NCBI RefSeq assembly: GCF_004361915.1
Contig: NZ_SNWP01000011.1
Span: 434,001 to 498,000 of the forward strand
Reading direction: 5' to 3'
Length of the DNA: 64,000 nt
Origin: Sediminibacterium goheungense
Lineage (GTDB): Bacteria > Bacteroidota > Bacteroidia > Chitinophagales > Chitinophagaceae
In this document: one piece after another, positions 43,145-52,783 of the stretch
How positions within the stretch are numbered: the stretch's first letter is position 1
How the letters are laid out: the number at the start of each line of letters is the position of its first letter
The notes under the pieces: generated by a model
Seen by the model: the letters and a program-made list of their open reading frames with translations, nothing else
Told to the model about the DNA's origin: nothing
The model's database searches: none
Position numbers and translations under genes: made by a program

Positions 43145-44494
43145 ATGAATAAGAAATTAATTTGGACGATTATCGGATTGGTTGTTGTGGTGGGAGGCTT
43201 TATCGGACTCAAGAAAGCAGGCGTAATCGGTAAAGAAGAAGGATTGAAAGTATCAGCTGAAAAAGCTGCTACCAGAACCATTATTGAAACCGTAAATGCC
43301 AGTGGTAAAGTATACCCTGAAATTGAAGTGAAAGTAAGTCCGGATGTGAGTGGTGAAATTGTTGAATTGAATGTAAATGAAGGCGATAGTGTAAGAAAGG
43401 GTCAGATACTGGCAAGAATTTATGCCGATATTTATTCTACACAGCGCGATCAGGTAGCAGCAGGGGTAGATCAGGCAAAAGCGCAACTTTCCAATTCTAC
43501 TGCCAGCTTGCCGGGTTTAAAAGCAACACTGGATAATGCCAAAGCAGCTTTTGAAAGACAAAGAAAACTATATACTGAAAAAGTAACTTCAAGGCAGGAA
43601 TACGATCAGGCAGAACAGGCTTATCGTACTGCAGAAGCCAATTACAATGCTGCCAAAGAGGGTTTAAAAGGAACAGAAGCATCTATTATGGGTGCCGAAG
43701 CGCAACTGGCGAGGGCCAATAAAGATCTTTCCAGAACCACACTGGTGGCACCTATGGATGGTGTGATCAGTTTACTGGCTGTTAAAAAAGGCGAGCGTGT
43801 GGTAGGTACAGCACAGATGGCCGGTACCGAAATGATGCGCGTAGCTGATATGCGTAGTATTGAAATCAGGGTGGATGTTGGTGAAAATGATATCCCCAAA
43901 GTAAAACTGGGCGATACAGCATTGGTGGAAGTAGATGCCTATACCAATCGTAAGTTCAAAGGTCTGGTATACAAAATTGCCAACCCCAATACCCAGGCAA
44001 CAGCTACCACCAGTACTACAGAAGTAACAAATTATAAAGTGCATATCCGCCTGATTCCTGAAAGTTATAAGGATATGGTGGTAAAAGGCAGGGCCTTCCC
44101 CTTTCGCCCCGGTATGACAGCCAGTGCAGATATTCAAACCAATACCAAAGAGAATGTATTGTCTGTACCACTGAACGCTGTAACTACCCGTGAGAAAGGA
44201 TCGGGCGATGTAAAAAAATCAAAAACAGATGATGGTCCATCCAACAATGATCCGGCAGATGATGAGGCTGTTGAAGAAGTGGTATTTGTGATTGGTAAAG
44301 ACAAGAAAGTAAAAAGAGTAAAAGTAAAAACAGCCATTCAGGATCTCAACTATATTGAAATTACAGAAGGATTGAATGAGGGGGATCTGGTAGTGACAGG
44401 CCCGTATAATACCGTGAGTAAAATTCTGAAAGACGGTAATATGGTAGAAGTTGTAGCGAAGGATAAGTTGTTTGAAGAGAAGAAGAAAGAGTAA
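43145..44494 (+). CDS. HlyD/RND-type periplasmic adaptor
   Basis: 449 residues. One N-terminal membrane anchor (LIWTIIGLVVVVGGFIGL). The lipoyl-like domain starts at VSPDVSGEIVELNVNEGDSVRKGQIL; a coiled-coil hairpin spans about 100-190, then VAPMDGVISLLAVKKGERVVG and a beta-barrel domain. The C-terminal region has a Lys/Asp-rich insert (about 355-385). It bridges an inner-membrane exporter to TolC. MacA-like adaptors look similar; the ABC or RND partner is not in the window. Confidence 0.88.
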   Translation: MNKKLIWTIIGLVVVVGGFIGLKKAGVIGKEEGLKVSAEKAATRTIIETVNASGKVYPEIEVKVSPDVSGEIVELNVNEGDSVRKGQILARIYADIYSTQRDQVAAGVDQAKAQLSNSTASLPGLKATLDNAKAAFERQRKLYTEKVTSRQEYDQAEQAYRTAEANYNAAKEGLKGTEASIMGAEAQLARANKDLSRTTLVAPMDGVISLLAVKKGERVVGTAQMAGTEMMRVADMRSIEIRVDVGENDIPKVKLGDTALVEVDAYTNRKFKGLVYKIANPNTQATATTSTTEVTNYKVHIRLIPESYKDMVVKGRAFPFRPGMTASADIQTNTKENVLSVPLNAVTTREKGSGDVKKSKTDDGPSNNDPADDEAVEEVVFVIGKDKKVKRVKVKTAIQDLNYIEITEGLNEGDLVVTGPYNTVSKILKDGNMVEVVAKDKLFEEKKKE

Positions 44495-44560
44495 GACTGG
44501 AAGACAGAAAGTCCGATGTCCGGAAGTCAGAGAGATAGAAAGATAAAGTGTGTATCATAT

Positions 44561-44602
44561 GAAGAAGCGTTATTGCTGTTAAGCGATAACGCTTCTTCTT
44601 TT
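44561..44602 (+). terminator. Intrinsic terminator after the adaptor gene
   Basis: A 17-bp stem (one G-T pair): GAAGAAGCGTTATTGCT with AGCGATAACGCTTCTTC, GTTA loop, then TTTT. It is itself flanked by an imperfect inverted repeat, AGTCCGATGTCCGGAAG (44510-44526) with CTTCCGGACGCTGGACT (44635-44651). Confidence 0.8.
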
Positions 44603-44698
44603 CTAAGAAAGATGCCGGAAAGATAAAGAACCTTCTTCCGGACGCTGGACTCTCGGTCTTTCACAGTTCTCAAGTAAGGATGAACTTTACCATTTCCG

Positions 44699-44706
44699 TA
44701 TGTTTG
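44699..44706 (+). promoter_or_regulatory. Putative -7 promoter element for gpsA
   Basis: TATGTTTG matches TAnnTTTG and lies 21 bp before the ATG at 44728. This supports 44728, not the in-frame ATG at 44680, as the gpsA start. Confidence 0.4.
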
Positions 44707-44727
44707 CATTTGAACAATGCTTACTAT

Positions 44728-45735
44728 ATGCAGTATGGAATCATAGGGAGTGGTAGTTGGGCTACGGCACTGGCAAAGATGCTGACCGATAATGGTCATA
44801 CCATTTTCTGGTGGGTAAGAAATGCGGAAACCATTACCTATATGGAAAAAAGAAAGCACAACCCGCATTACCTCAGTGCTGCTTATTTTAACCCACAACA
44901 ATTACGGTTGAGTAGTGATATTCATGAAGTAGTGGCTGCATCTGAAGCACTGGTGATAGCTGTACCTTCTGCTCATGCCGAACAGGTATTCGGACAATTG
45001 GTACCTGCAGAACTAACAGGTAAAAAAATCATATCTGCCATTAAAGGCATTCTGCCAACAGACAATCAATTATTGCACGAATATCTATGGAAGCATTATC
45101 AGGTGCCTGTTGATCAATACTTTGCACTGCTGGGGCCCTGCCATGCGGAGGAAGTGGCATCAGAGAAGTTATCTTACCTTACTTTTTCCGGAAAAGACCA
45201 TGCTAGTGCGGAAGCGATCGCCAAAGATTTTACAACTGAATACATCAATACAGTAGTGAATGATGATGTAACCGGGGTACAATATGCAGCTGTATTAAAA
45301 AATATTTACGCATTGGGTGCGGGTATAGCTCACGGACTTGAATACGGCGATAATTTTCTGAGTGTATATATTGCCAATAGTGCCAAAGAAATGGTTGGTT
45401 TTCTTCGTCAGTTGAGTGAAACAGAAACGCAGCCGGCTGTTCTTACACCCAATTATGCAGCTTCTGCATACCTGGGTGATCTATTGGTAACCTGTTATTC
45501 GCTTTATAGTCGTAACCGAACTTTTGGCAATATGATCGGTAAGGGGTATTCGGTAAAATCGGCCCAGTTAGAGTTGAATATGGTGGCAGAAGGTTATTAT
45601 GCTGCCAAATGTGTTTACCGTACAAACCAAACGGTAAAAGCCCTAATGCCCATAGCGTCAACCATTTATGAAATACTCTGGAACCACCGCCCTGCCGCTG
45701 ATGGATTTAAGAAAATAGAAGGAGTTCTGGTATAG
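44728..45735 (+). CDS. gpsA: Glycerol-3-phosphate dehydrogenase [NAD(P)+]
   Basis: 335 residues from ATG 44728 (MQYGIIGSGSWATALAKML, Rossmann motif). Further blocks: PSAHAEQVF, KGILP, GPCHAEEVASEKLSYLTF, and the catalytic Lys region VLKNIYALGAGIAHGLEYGDNF. It makes sn-glycerol-3-phosphate from DHAP for phospholipid synthesis. The ORF opens 16 codons earlier, but that part lacks conservation. Confidence 0.93.
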   Translation: MQYGIIGSGSWATALAKMLTDNGHTIFWWVRNAETITYMEKRKHNPHYLSAAYFNPQQLRLSSDIHEVVAASEALVIAVPSAHAEQVFGQLVPAELTGKKIISAIKGILPTDNQLLHEYLWKHYQVPVDQYFALLGPCHAEEVASEKLSYLTFSGKDHASAEAIAKDFTTEYINTVVNDDVTGVQYAAVLKNIYALGAGIAHGLEYGDNFLSVYIANSAKEMVGFLRQLSETETQPAVLTPNYAASAYLGDLLVTCYSLYSRNRTFGNMIGKGYSVKSAQLELNMVAEGYYAAKCVYRTNQTVKALMPIASTIYEILWNHRPAADGFKKIEGVLV

Positions 45736-45756
45736 AAAAAGTGGTAACTTTATAGT

Positions 45757-45870
45757 ATGCCAGTTTCATTTACTTTATTAAGCCCCATGGTACTCCTGAT
45801 ACTGCTTGGTGTGGTAATAGGTGTAAACCTTCTGCGGAAACTGTGGCATCATTCTGAACATCACTCTTGA
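45757..45870 (+). CDS. Putative 37-residue membrane microprotein
   Basis: ATG at 45757, stop at 45868-45870: MPVSFTLLSPMVLLILLGVV followed by IGVNLLRKLWHHSEHHS. It has one hydrophobic helix and a His-rich tail. It lies 21 bp behind gpsA. Length and composition are plausible for a small membrane protein, but the call rests only on the reading frame. Confidence 0.35.
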   Translation: MPVSFTLLSPMVLLILLGVVIGVNLLRKLWHHSEHHS

Positions 45871-45981
45871 TTTTCGCGCTACAAACAACACTCTGAAAAA
45901 TAGGCGCTGAGCTATGAGCCACGAGCTTTGAGTTTTATGAAGTTGAATTTGAAGGGGAGAATCATCTATTTGTATGTATTA

Positions 45982-46094
45982 ATTATTTTTGAACTGACAT
46001 CGTTCAAAAAATAATTCGCAAGCCTATCATTTATTGAACTAACAGACAAAAGTCTAAAATGACCGTAAATGTGAGCCATAAGCTCATAGCTCAC
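45982..46094. repeat. Hairpins in the 256-bp gap before hemW
   Basis: ATTATTTTTGAAC (45982-45994) pairs with GTTCAAAAAATAAT (46002-46015) with one bulge. GTGAGC...GCTCAC (46071-46076 and 46089-46094) is followed by a T-run. Words of the type GAGCTATGAGCCACGAGC are at about 45911-45930. The gap between gpsA/microprotein and convergent hemW holds no other gene; one or both hairpins may end transcription. Confidence 0.55.
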
Positions 46095-46126
46095 AGCTTT
46101 TTTCTCCGGATGGTAATGACTTACAG

Positions 46127-47254
46127 CTAACTCAACTGAAACAAATCCGCAGCTATTCCATCAGCCAGAAATTTTCCTTTTTGTGTGAGTAGTAAGCGGT
46201 TATCAGTGAAACTTAACTTTTCATCGTCAATGTATTTTTTAGCTGCTGTTAAAACATCCTCAACTTTTTGTAAACTCCAGTTTTCTGCAATCCATTCCAT
46301 CGAACACCCTTCTATGGTGCGAAGGCTGGTCATGATGTATTCATTGAGTTGCTGTTCGGCTGTGAGCTGCTCGGCCTCAGATGGTACAAGTCCCTTATCC
46401 AGACTTTGAATATACAATGCATTGTTTGAAATGTTCCATTGGCGTGTGGTACCGTTAAAGGAGTGAGCTGAGGGACCAAGTCCGAGATAGGGCTTTCCCT
46501 GCCAGTAACTGCTATTGTGTTTGCTCCGGAAACCGGGCCGCGCAAAATTCGAAATTTCATACTGCTCAAATCCTGCAGTATCCAGATGTTTGGTTAATAG
46601 CTCAAAATGTTCAGCCTGTATTGTCTGGTCAGTGGTTTCTTTTTTCCCTTTCTGTATGAGTTTGTCAAGCGCCGTATCTGGCTCAACCGTTAATGCGTAA
46701 CAGGAAAGATGTGGAACCTCTAACGCAATAGCTGTTTGAATATTAGCGATCCATCTTTCGTTACTCAGCCCCGGCGTTCCGTATATCAGATCAATGGTAA
46801 GGTTGGTGAATCCGGCTTTTTGAGCCAGTATAATACAATGCTTAGCCTGCGCTGCATTGTGTGCCCTATTCATCCATTGAAGATCTTCCTCAAAAAACGA
46901 CTGTATACCAATACTCAGCCGGTTGATACCTGCCTTTTTCCATTCCGCTAATTTCTCCTGAGTAATATCATCCGGATTGGCTTCCAGTGTAACCTCAGCA
47001 TCCGCTTCTACAGCGAAATGTGAATAAAGGGCTTGCTTGATTAATAAAAGTTCTTCAGCTGTTAAAAGAGAAGGAGTACCTCCGCCGAAGTAAATGGTAG
47101 ATACTGTGTTGGTAAGGTATGCTTTTCTAATGATGGCTTCTTTTGCTATGGCAGCTACCAGACTGGCTTTTGATTGCTGTGATGTAGAAAAATGAAAATT
47201 ACAATAATGGCAGGCTTTTCTGCAAAAGGGAATATGAATATAAATGCCCGACAT
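46127..47254 (-). CDS. hemW: Radical SAM heme chaperone HemW
   Basis: 375 residues: IYIHIPFCRKACHYCNFHFST has the CxxxCxxC motif plus the Phe typical of the HemN/HemW family. TIYFGGGTPSLL, EANPDDITQEKLAEWKKAGINRLSIGIQSF and DLIYGTPGLS follow; C-terminal winged-helix region with LTQKGKFLADGI. The presence of only three Cys followed by an HF pair and the length argue for HemW (heme trafficking) and not coproporphyrinogen dehydrogenase. Confidence 0.9.
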   Translation of the reverse strand: MSGIYIHIPFCRKACHYCNFHFSTSQQSKASLVAAIAKEAIIRKAYLTNTVSTIYFGGGTPSLLTAEELLLIKQALYSHFAVEADAEVTLEANPDDITQEKLAEWKKAGINRLSIGIQSFFEEDLQWMNRAHNAAQAKHCIILAQKAGFTNLTIDLIYGTPGLSNERWIANIQTAIALEVPHLSCYALTVEPDTALDKLIQKGKKETTDQTIQAEHFELLTKHLDTAGFEQYEISNFARPGFRSKHNSSYWQGKPYLGLGPSAHSFNGTTRQWNISNNALYIQSLDKGLVPSEAEQLTAEQQLNEYIMTSLRTIEGCSMEWIAENWSLQKVEDVLTAAKKYIDDEKLSFTDNRLLLTQKGKFLADGIAADLFQLS

Positions 47255-47325
47255 ATTTGCAAAGATAAGGTAAGCTGAGGGGGCTATCTGATTTACAGAT
47301 ATTGTAAAAGCTTATTTTTGTACTA

Positions 47326-48309
47326 ATGAATTTGCTGAAGCCTTTTTTTTTGGTACTAGCGGGAATATTTTCCTTTTTTATGGGTACAGGTCAGACAGAT
47401 ACCCCCATTCGCAAGGCCCCGGCTATTGCAGAAAAAGACAGTACAGTGTCGGTAAAACCGCAACAGCCCGACAGCTTGCAGGCTGCTGATACTTCTCTCC
47501 GGATTGCTGATAGTCTTCATTCAGATTCCCTTGTTTTAGCAGGCATACCAACGGGCCCTCTTACAGATACCAGTACCTACAGAAAATACAATACCCATCC
47601 TTTTTTACCCTTAACCCAGAAGCCCCTTTTTATGATTTCGGATTTCAGGGAAAGAAGAACCCTGGATGATATGTTTTATTTGTTGATGGGTGTGGTGCTT
47701 TTACTGGCATTTGTGCGTTCGGCCTTTCCCCGTTATTTCAAGAATATTTTTGTTTTATTTTTACAAACCTCTTTAAGGCAAAAACAAACAAGAGATCAAT
47801 TACTGCAGGATAACCTGGGTTCCTTATTTGTAAACCTGCTTTTTATTATCAGTACCAGTATTTATGGTGCACTGGTTATCAGAAACAAAGAATGGCTGGA
47901 TTATCCTTTCTGGCATATTGTTTTTTTTGGTGCAGCCTTGCTCACGGTGGTATATCTCGGGAAATTTATATTTCTGCAATTTTCTGGCTGGGTATTTAAC
48001 TCAAAAGAAGCAGCCTTGAACTATACTTTTACCGTGTTTCTGGTGAACAAGGTATTGGGGGTACTTTTGATACCTTTTCTGTTTCTTATGGCTTTTGCCA
48101 AACCCGGTATCAGGGAAGTGTCCCTCACCGTTTCCCTGGGTTTGATGGTTCTGTTGTTATTATATCGATATATAATATCCTTCGCCACGATCAGGAACAC
48201 ATTGAAAGTGAACGCATTACATTTTTTTCTTTACCTTTGCGCCGTTGAAATACTTCCGTTGATGTTATTATATAAGCTGATGTCGGATTATATCAATGGA
48301 AGGTTTTAA
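47326..48309 (+). CDS. DUF4271 membrane protein
   Basis: 327 residues: signal-like N-terminus (MNLLKPFFLVLAGIFSFFMG), a Pro/Ser/Asp-rich stretch to about residue 85, then about six membrane helices with RSAFPRYFKNIFVLFLQTSLRQ and LQFSGWVFNSKEAALNYTFTVFLVNKVLG. DUF4271 genes usually precede the uroporphyrinogen-III synthase gene in Bacteroidetes, as here (overlap 14 nt). TATTTTTG at 47313-47320 may be the -7 box. Function unknown. Confidence 0.8.
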   Translation: MNLLKPFFLVLAGIFSFFMGTGQTDTPIRKAPAIAEKDSTVSVKPQQPDSLQAADTSLRIADSLHSDSLVLAGIPTGPLTDTSTYRKYNTHPFLPLTQKPLFMISDFRERRTLDDMFYLLMGVVLLLAFVRSAFPRYFKNIFVLFLQTSLRQKQTRDQLLQDNLGSLFVNLLFIISTSIYGALVIRNKEWLDYPFWHIVFFGAALLTVVYLGKFIFLQFSGWVFNSKEAALNYTFTVFLVNKVLGVLLIPFLFLMAFAKPGIREVSLTVSLGLMVLLLLYRYIISFATIRNTLKVNALHFFLYLCAVEILPLMLLYKLMSDYINGRF

Positions 48310-49132
48310 TTTTGCAAAATCTCAGACAGCAAGCATGGTAAAGAACGGAGCTAAAAAAGCAGGTACCCCTAAGACCTCGAGAAAGATCCTGATTTCACAG
48401 CCCAGACCCGAAAGCGAGAAATCGCCCTATTTCGATCTGGAAAGGAAATATCAGGTTGAATTGGTCTTTCATCCCTTTATTAAACTGGAAGGGATTCCCG
48501 CCAAAGAATTTCGCAAACAGAAAATTGATATCATGCATTATTCTGCGGTGATTTTCACCAGCAGGAATGCCATTGACCATTTTTTCCGTACCTGTGAGGA
48601 AATGAAAGTTACTATCGGACAGGATACCAAGTATTTCTGTATAACCGAGGCGGTAGCACTTTACCTGCAGAAATTTATTCTCTATCGCAAAAGAAAAGTG
48701 TTCTATGGTGCCGATGGTACCAATAAGAGTATGTTCGATGTGATCAACAAGCACAAAGAGAATGAGAAGTTTCTTTATGTGTGCAGTGAGAACCAGCAGG
48801 ACAATGAAATTGTAAACTGGCTGAAATCGAACAACTGTGAATTTCAACTGGCATTCATGTATCGAACCATCAGTAATGATATTAAAGAGGTTATTGAAGG
48901 TGCTGAATACGATGTCATATGTTTCTTTACACCCAGTGGCGTGAAGAGTCTTTTTGATAACTTACCTTCCTTTAAACAAAACGGAACCGTGATTGGTGCT
49001 TTCGGAAACAATACATCAAAAGCAGTAGAAGATGCGGGTCTGAAACTGGAGATAAAAGTACCTTCTCCTCAGAGACCCAGTATGGTATCGGCACTAGACC
49101 AGTTCCTGTCTTCAACACAGACAAAAAAATAA
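48296..49132 (+). CDS. hemD: Uroporphyrinogen-III synthase (HemD-like)
   Basis: 278 residues: SRKILISQPRPESEKSPYFDLERKYQVELVFHPFIKLEGI is the HemD N-terminus, then AVIFTSRNAIDHFF, ICFFTPSGVKSLFDNL, GAFGNNTSKAVEDAG. It closes hydroxymethylbilane to uroporphyrinogen III, the branch point to heme and corrinoids. The ATG at 48296 overlaps the DUF4271 end; an ATG at 48338 is an equally good start. A strong terminator follows. Confidence 0.85.
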   Translation: MEGFNFAKSQTASMVKNGAKKAGTPKTSRKILISQPRPESEKSPYFDLERKYQVELVFHPFIKLEGIPAKEFRKQKIDIMHYSAVIFTSRNAIDHFFRTCEEMKVTIGQDTKYFCITEAVALYLQKFILYRKRKVFYGADGTNKSMFDVINKHKENEKFLYVCSENQQDNEIVNWLKSNNCEFQLAFMYRTISNDIKEVIEGAEYDVICFFTPSGVKSLFDNLPSFKQNGTVIGAFGNNTSKAVEDAGLKLEIKVPSPQRPSMVSALDQFLSSTQTKK

Positions 49133-49150
49133 ACTCATCATCTCATGATA

Positions 49151-49178
49151 AAAAACCCTTGCTGATGCAGGGGTTTTT
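49151..49178 (+). terminator. Intrinsic terminator after hemD
   Basis: AAAAACCCTTGC pairs with GCAGGGGTTTTT (one G-T pair) around TGAT, ending in a T-run. It lies 18 nt after the stop codon. Confidence 0.85.
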
Positions 49179-49201
49179 ATTTTAGTACTCAAATTCAGTA
49201 T

Positions 49202-51256
49202 ATGTCAGACAGTACAAAACATACCAACAGGCTAATCCATGAAACGAGTCCGTATTTATTACAACATGCGCATAATCCTGTAAACTGGTATCCCTGGGGA
49301 GAAGAGGCGTTGGCACTTTCTAAAAAAGAAGATAAGCCCATATTGGTAAGTATCGGTTATGCTGCCTGTCATTGGTGTCATGTAATGGAGCGGGAGAGTT
49401 TTGAAGATGAAGCTACGGCGGCCATCATGAATAAGTATTTCATCAATATCAAAATCGATCGTGAAGAAAGACCCGATCTGGATCATATTTATATGGATGC
49501 TGTACAGGCCATGACAGGAAGCGGCGGATGGCCATTGAATGTGTTTCTCACACCAGACACCAAACCCTTTTACGGGGGTACATATTTTCCGCCGGTGAGG
49601 GCGCATAACAGGCCTTCATGGAGAGAAGTACTCGAAGGGTTATACAAAGCTTATACTGAAAAGAGAGAAGAAATTAACCAGCAGGCAGAGAAACTTACAC
49701 AACACCTGCGCAGCTCCAATTCATTTGGTTTGCAGGTAAATACAGCAGACTGGATCAAAGCCACTGAAACGATTGAAAATATCGCGGCTAATATGTTGAA
49801 ACAGGCCGATACCGAATGGGGTGGTTTTGGGCATGCACCCAAGTTTCCTCAAACCCAAACCATCCGTTATCTGTTAAGGCATTTTCATTTTCAGGGTGAT
49901 GAAGCGGCTAAAAAACAGGCATTGCTCAGTCTTGATAAAATGATTGATGGAGGTATTTACGACCAGTTAGGAGGTGGTTTTGCAAGGTACAGTACCGATA
50001 CAGAATGGCTGGCACCGCATTTTGAGAAAATGCTCTATGACAATGCATTGATCGTAATGGCGATGTGTGAAGCTTATGCCTTAACAAAAGACGCTAAATA
50101 TGCCAGGGCTATTCGGGAAACACTCTTATTTGTGGAAAATGAATTGATGCATCCGGATGGGGGTTTTTATAGTGCACTGGATGCAGACAGTGAAGGGGTG
50201 GAAGGGAAATTTTATACCTGGTCGAAGAAAGAAATAGAAGAAGTGCTGGGTGAGGATGCAGCACTTTTTTGTGCCTATTATGATGTAACAGAAGAAGGTA
50301 ATTGGGAAGAAACCAATATTTTAAGGGTATGTACGCAGCCAGCTGAGTTTGCGGAAGCACATGGGCTTACAGAAGCCGAATGGCTGAGGAAAGCCGATAC
50401 CCTAAAAAACAAACTCAGGCAACGCCGCAACCAAAGGGTGCGTCCATTATTAGACGATAAGCATTTGTTGGGATGGAATGCATTGATGAATACGGCCTAT
50501 GGACAGGCATATGCCATATTGGGCGAGAGCCGGTATCGGTTAATAGCCGAAAAAAATATCGTTTTTCTGGAGCAGTCGTTGTCAAATAGCGCTGATGGCA
50601 AATGGATGCATGCCTGTAAAGAAGGGAAAGCCCATATACCGGCTTTTCTGGATGATTATGCATGCCTGATACAGGCGTATATACAATTACAGGAAATAAC
50701 AGGTAATGCATCCTACCTGCTAAAGGCCCAAACCCTGCTTGAAGGGGTGAACCTGCATTTTAGTGAGGCGAAAACCGGATTCTATTTTTATACCATGGAA
50801 GGTCAGTCGGATATTATTGTAAGGAAGAAAGAAGTATACGATGGGGCCACACCCAGTGGTAATGCACTGATGGCCGCCAACCTCCAGTATCTGGGAAGGG
50901 TTTTCGACAGGAAAGACTGGCTAGACAGGATGAATCGTATGCTTGCAGGACTGGGTATGGCCATTGTAAAATACCCCACTTCCTTCGGGTTATGGGCCAT
51001 GGTTATGCAGGCTGAACTGGCAGGCTGGAAGGAAGTAGCCCTTATGGGACCGGGAGCGGGGGCCTACCTTCCTGCTGTGTTGGAAAAGTATGTACCCAAT
51101 AAAATAGTTCAGACAGAAGAAACTAAAGAGGGGGATTTCCCGTTATTAGCAGGAAAAATGCCTGAGGACGGGACCATAAGACTATACATCTGCCAGAATT
51201 TTAGCTGTAGTGATTATACTACTGATAAAATAATTGATTTTTTAGCAAATGTGTAA
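49202..51256 (+). CDS. DUF255 thioredoxin-fold protein (YyaL/SPATA20 family)
   Basis: 684 residues. Opening [29 protein letters not shown] and [18 protein letters not shown] (C-H-W-C redox pair) are the DUF255 thioredoxin-like domain (about 1-165). It is followed by an (alpha/alpha)6-barrel of the six-hairpin glycosidase type with [22 protein letters not shown] and [10 protein letters not shown]. The family is widespread, with proposed roles from redox to sugar chemistry; reaction unknown. A stand-alone gene. Confidence 0.88.
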   Translation: MSDSTKHTNRLIHETSPYLLQHAHNPVNWYPWGEEALALSKKEDKPILVSIGYAACHWCHVMERESFEDEATAAIMNKYFINIKIDREERPDLDHIYMDAVQAMTGSGGWPLNVFLTPDTKPFYGGTYFPPVRAHNRPSWREVLEGLYKAYTEKREEINQQAEKLTQHLRSSNSFGLQVNTADWIKATETIENIAANMLKQADTEWGGFGHAPKFPQTQTIRYLLRHFHFQGDEAAKKQALLSLDKMIDGGIYDQLGGGFARYSTDTEWLAPHFEKMLYDNALIVMAMCEAYALTKDAKYARAIRETLLFVENELMHPDGGFYSALDADSEGVEGKFYTWSKKEIEEVLGEDAALFCAYYDVTEEGNWEETNILRVCTQPAEFAEAHGLTEAEWLRKADTLKNKLRQRRNQRVRPLLDDKHLLGWNALMNTAYGQAYAILGESRYRLIAEKNIVFLEQSLSNSADGKWMHACKEGKAHIPAFLDDYACLIQAYIQLQEITGNASYLLKAQTLLEGVNLHFSEAKTGFYFYTMEGQSDIIVRKKEVYDGATPSGNALMAANLQYLGRVFDRKDWLDRMNRMLAGLGMAIVKYPTSFGLWAMVMQAELAGWKEVALMGPGAGAYLPAVLEKYVPNKIVQTEETKEGDFPLLAGKMPEDGTIRLYICQNFSCSDYTTDKIIDFLANV

Positions 51257-51383
51257 CAAGAATTACGGTAATTTGCTGGCTGACAGTGGCTTCAAGCCCA
51301 TATCAGTTCGTGAAAACAAAACCGGAACATTACTGAGTTCAATCTTTACCCGCCTTGTGAAATTATTGGTTTTTCAATTCGAA

Positions 51384-51418
51384 AACTGTAGTTCGCTACA
51401 GTTCTAAACTTATATTTG
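51384..51418 (+). promoter_or_regulatory. Hairpin and putative -7 element before gldK
   Basis: AACTGTAG-TTCG-CTACAGTT (51384-51403) is a perfect 8-bp dyad with a TTCG loop, followed at 51411-51418 by TATATTTG, an exact TAnnTTTG match. The box is 26 bp before the gldK ATG. The dyad covers the place where a -33 element would lie, so it may be an operator. Confidence 0.45.
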
Positions 51419-51444
51419 TCACTGTCATAAATCAGTTTGATCAG

Positions 51445-52728
51445 ATGAAAGGTTATTTAACTACTATTACCCTGGCCGTATTCACGCTAAGCATGAGTTC
51501 GTGTTTTCTGAATAAAGGCAAAAAGTCGAAGGGGTTACCAGACGATGGTATGTTACATGGAGTAGCACCAACAGCCAGGCCCAGTATGACTATCCCTCCT
51601 AACATGGTGTATATCCCACCCGGAACCTTTCATATGGGACCAAGCGATGAGGATATCAGTTTCAATTATACCAACAGGAACAGATCTATGTCTATTCCTG
51701 GTTTCTGGATGGATGCTACTGAAATTACCAATGACCAGTATCGTCAGTATGTAAACTGGGTACGTGACTCGCTTACTTATAAAATACTCTTTGGTGGTGG
51801 CATCAATAAGGAAGATGATACTTCTGCGGTTGACTGGAAGAAAATGAAAACCGTGAAGTACGACAAAGCCACTATTGAAAAACTCAATGAACTGAACCTC
51901 GCTCCCGATAACCGTTTATTTGGCAGAAATGAAATTGACCCGGGCAAACTGAAATACAAGGTTGAATATTTCAATCTGGCTGAAGCTGCCAAGCGCGAGA
52001 ATGCCGACAGACCCCGTAAAGACTTTATTGTTAAGTATGACGAGAAAGTATATCCAGACACATTGGTATGGATCAGAGATTTCTCTTATTCTTATAATGA
52101 ACCCATGACCAAACGCTATTTTGCGCACCCTTCTTATGGTAAATACCCTGTTGTAGGGGTAACCTGGAAGCAGGCTGTAGCTTTCTGTCATTGGAGAACG
52201 CATATCCAGAATGCCAAGTTTGAGCAGAAGAAAATAGCGGTAGATGGTGATTATCGTTTACCAAGTGAAGCCGAATGGGAATATGCAGCTCGTGGTGGTA
52301 GAACCAATTCTATGTATCCCTGGGGTAACTATTACCTGAGAAATAAAAAGGGCTGTCTGCTGGCCAACTTCAAACCCGGTCGTGGTAATTATCCTGAAGA
52401 TGGTGGTTTCTATACGGTGAAAGCTGATGCTTACTGGGCCAATGACTATGGCTTATATAATATGTCAGGCAACGTAGCCGAGTGGACCGGTTCTTATTTC
52501 TATGAAGGTTCTTACAATTTTATGTCAGACCTCAGTCCTGATGTAAGAATTGAAGCAGCCGATTCAGACCTGCCCCGTATGAAGCGTAAAGTGGTACGTG
52601 GTGGTAGCTGGAAAGACATTGCTTATTATCTGCAGGTGAGCACACGTAACTATGAATACCAGGATACAGCAAAATCTTATATCGGTTTCCGTTGTGTAAT
52701 TGACCTCGCTCCAAAATCAAAAAGATAA
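51445..52728 (+). CDS. gldK: Type IX secretion lipoprotein GldK (PorK)
   Basis: 427 residues. Lipoprotein signal with Cys at residue 20 (LSMSSCFLNKG). The rest is an FGE-sulfatase (SUMF1-like) domain: MVYIPPGTFHMGPSDED, FWMDATEITNDQYRQYVNWV, GVTWKQAVAFCHWRT, YRLPSEAEWEYAARGG, YNMSGNVAEWTGSY and VVRGGSWKD. GldK/PorK with GldN forms the periplasmic ring under the outer membrane. First gene of gldK-gldL-gldM-gldN. Confidence 0.93.
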   Translation: MKGYLTTITLAVFTLSMSSCFLNKGKKSKGLPDDGMLHGVAPTARPSMTIPPNMVYIPPGTFHMGPSDEDISFNYTNRNRSMSIPGFWMDATEITNDQYRQYVNWVRDSLTYKILFGGGINKEDDTSAVDWKKMKTVKYDKATIEKLNELNLAPDNRLFGRNEIDPGKLKYKVEYFNLAEAAKRENADRPRKDFIVKYDEKVYPDTLVWIRDFSYSYNEPMTKRYFAHPSYGKYPVVGVTWKQAVAFCHWRTHIQNAKFEQKKIAVDGDYRLPSEAEWEYAARGGRTNSMYPWGNYYLRNKKGCLLANFKPGRGNYPEDGGFYTVKADAYWANDYGLYNMSGNVAEWTGSYFYEGSYNFMSDLSPDVRIEAADSDLPRMKRKVVRGGSWKDIAYYLQVSTRNYEYQDTAKSYIGFRCVIDLAPKSKR

Positions 52729-52734
52729 AACGAT

Positions 52735-52749
52735 CTCGCCTAAGGCGAG
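52735..52749. repeat. Short GC palindrome between gldK and gldL
   Basis: CTCGCC-TAA-GGCGAG, nearly the same as TCCGCC-TAA-GGCGGA in the defective tRNA copy at 32740-32754. It lies 6 bp after the gldK stop and may be a small insertion of the same palindrome family. Confidence 0.55.
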
Positions 52750-52783
52750 CCCCTCAAAACTTAAAAAAACTAAATTCAATATT

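Noticed and set aside
46127..47254. Coproporphyrinogen III dehydrogenase (HemN)
   Set aside because: Length and the motif after the Cys cluster fit HemW better; HemN proteins are longer (about 450 residues).
51445..52728. Formylglycine-generating enzyme as maturase for the sulfatase at 7547
   Set aside because: The FGE-like domain belongs to a lipoprotein at the head of gldKLMN, which marks it as GldK, a structural protein, not the catalytic maturase.
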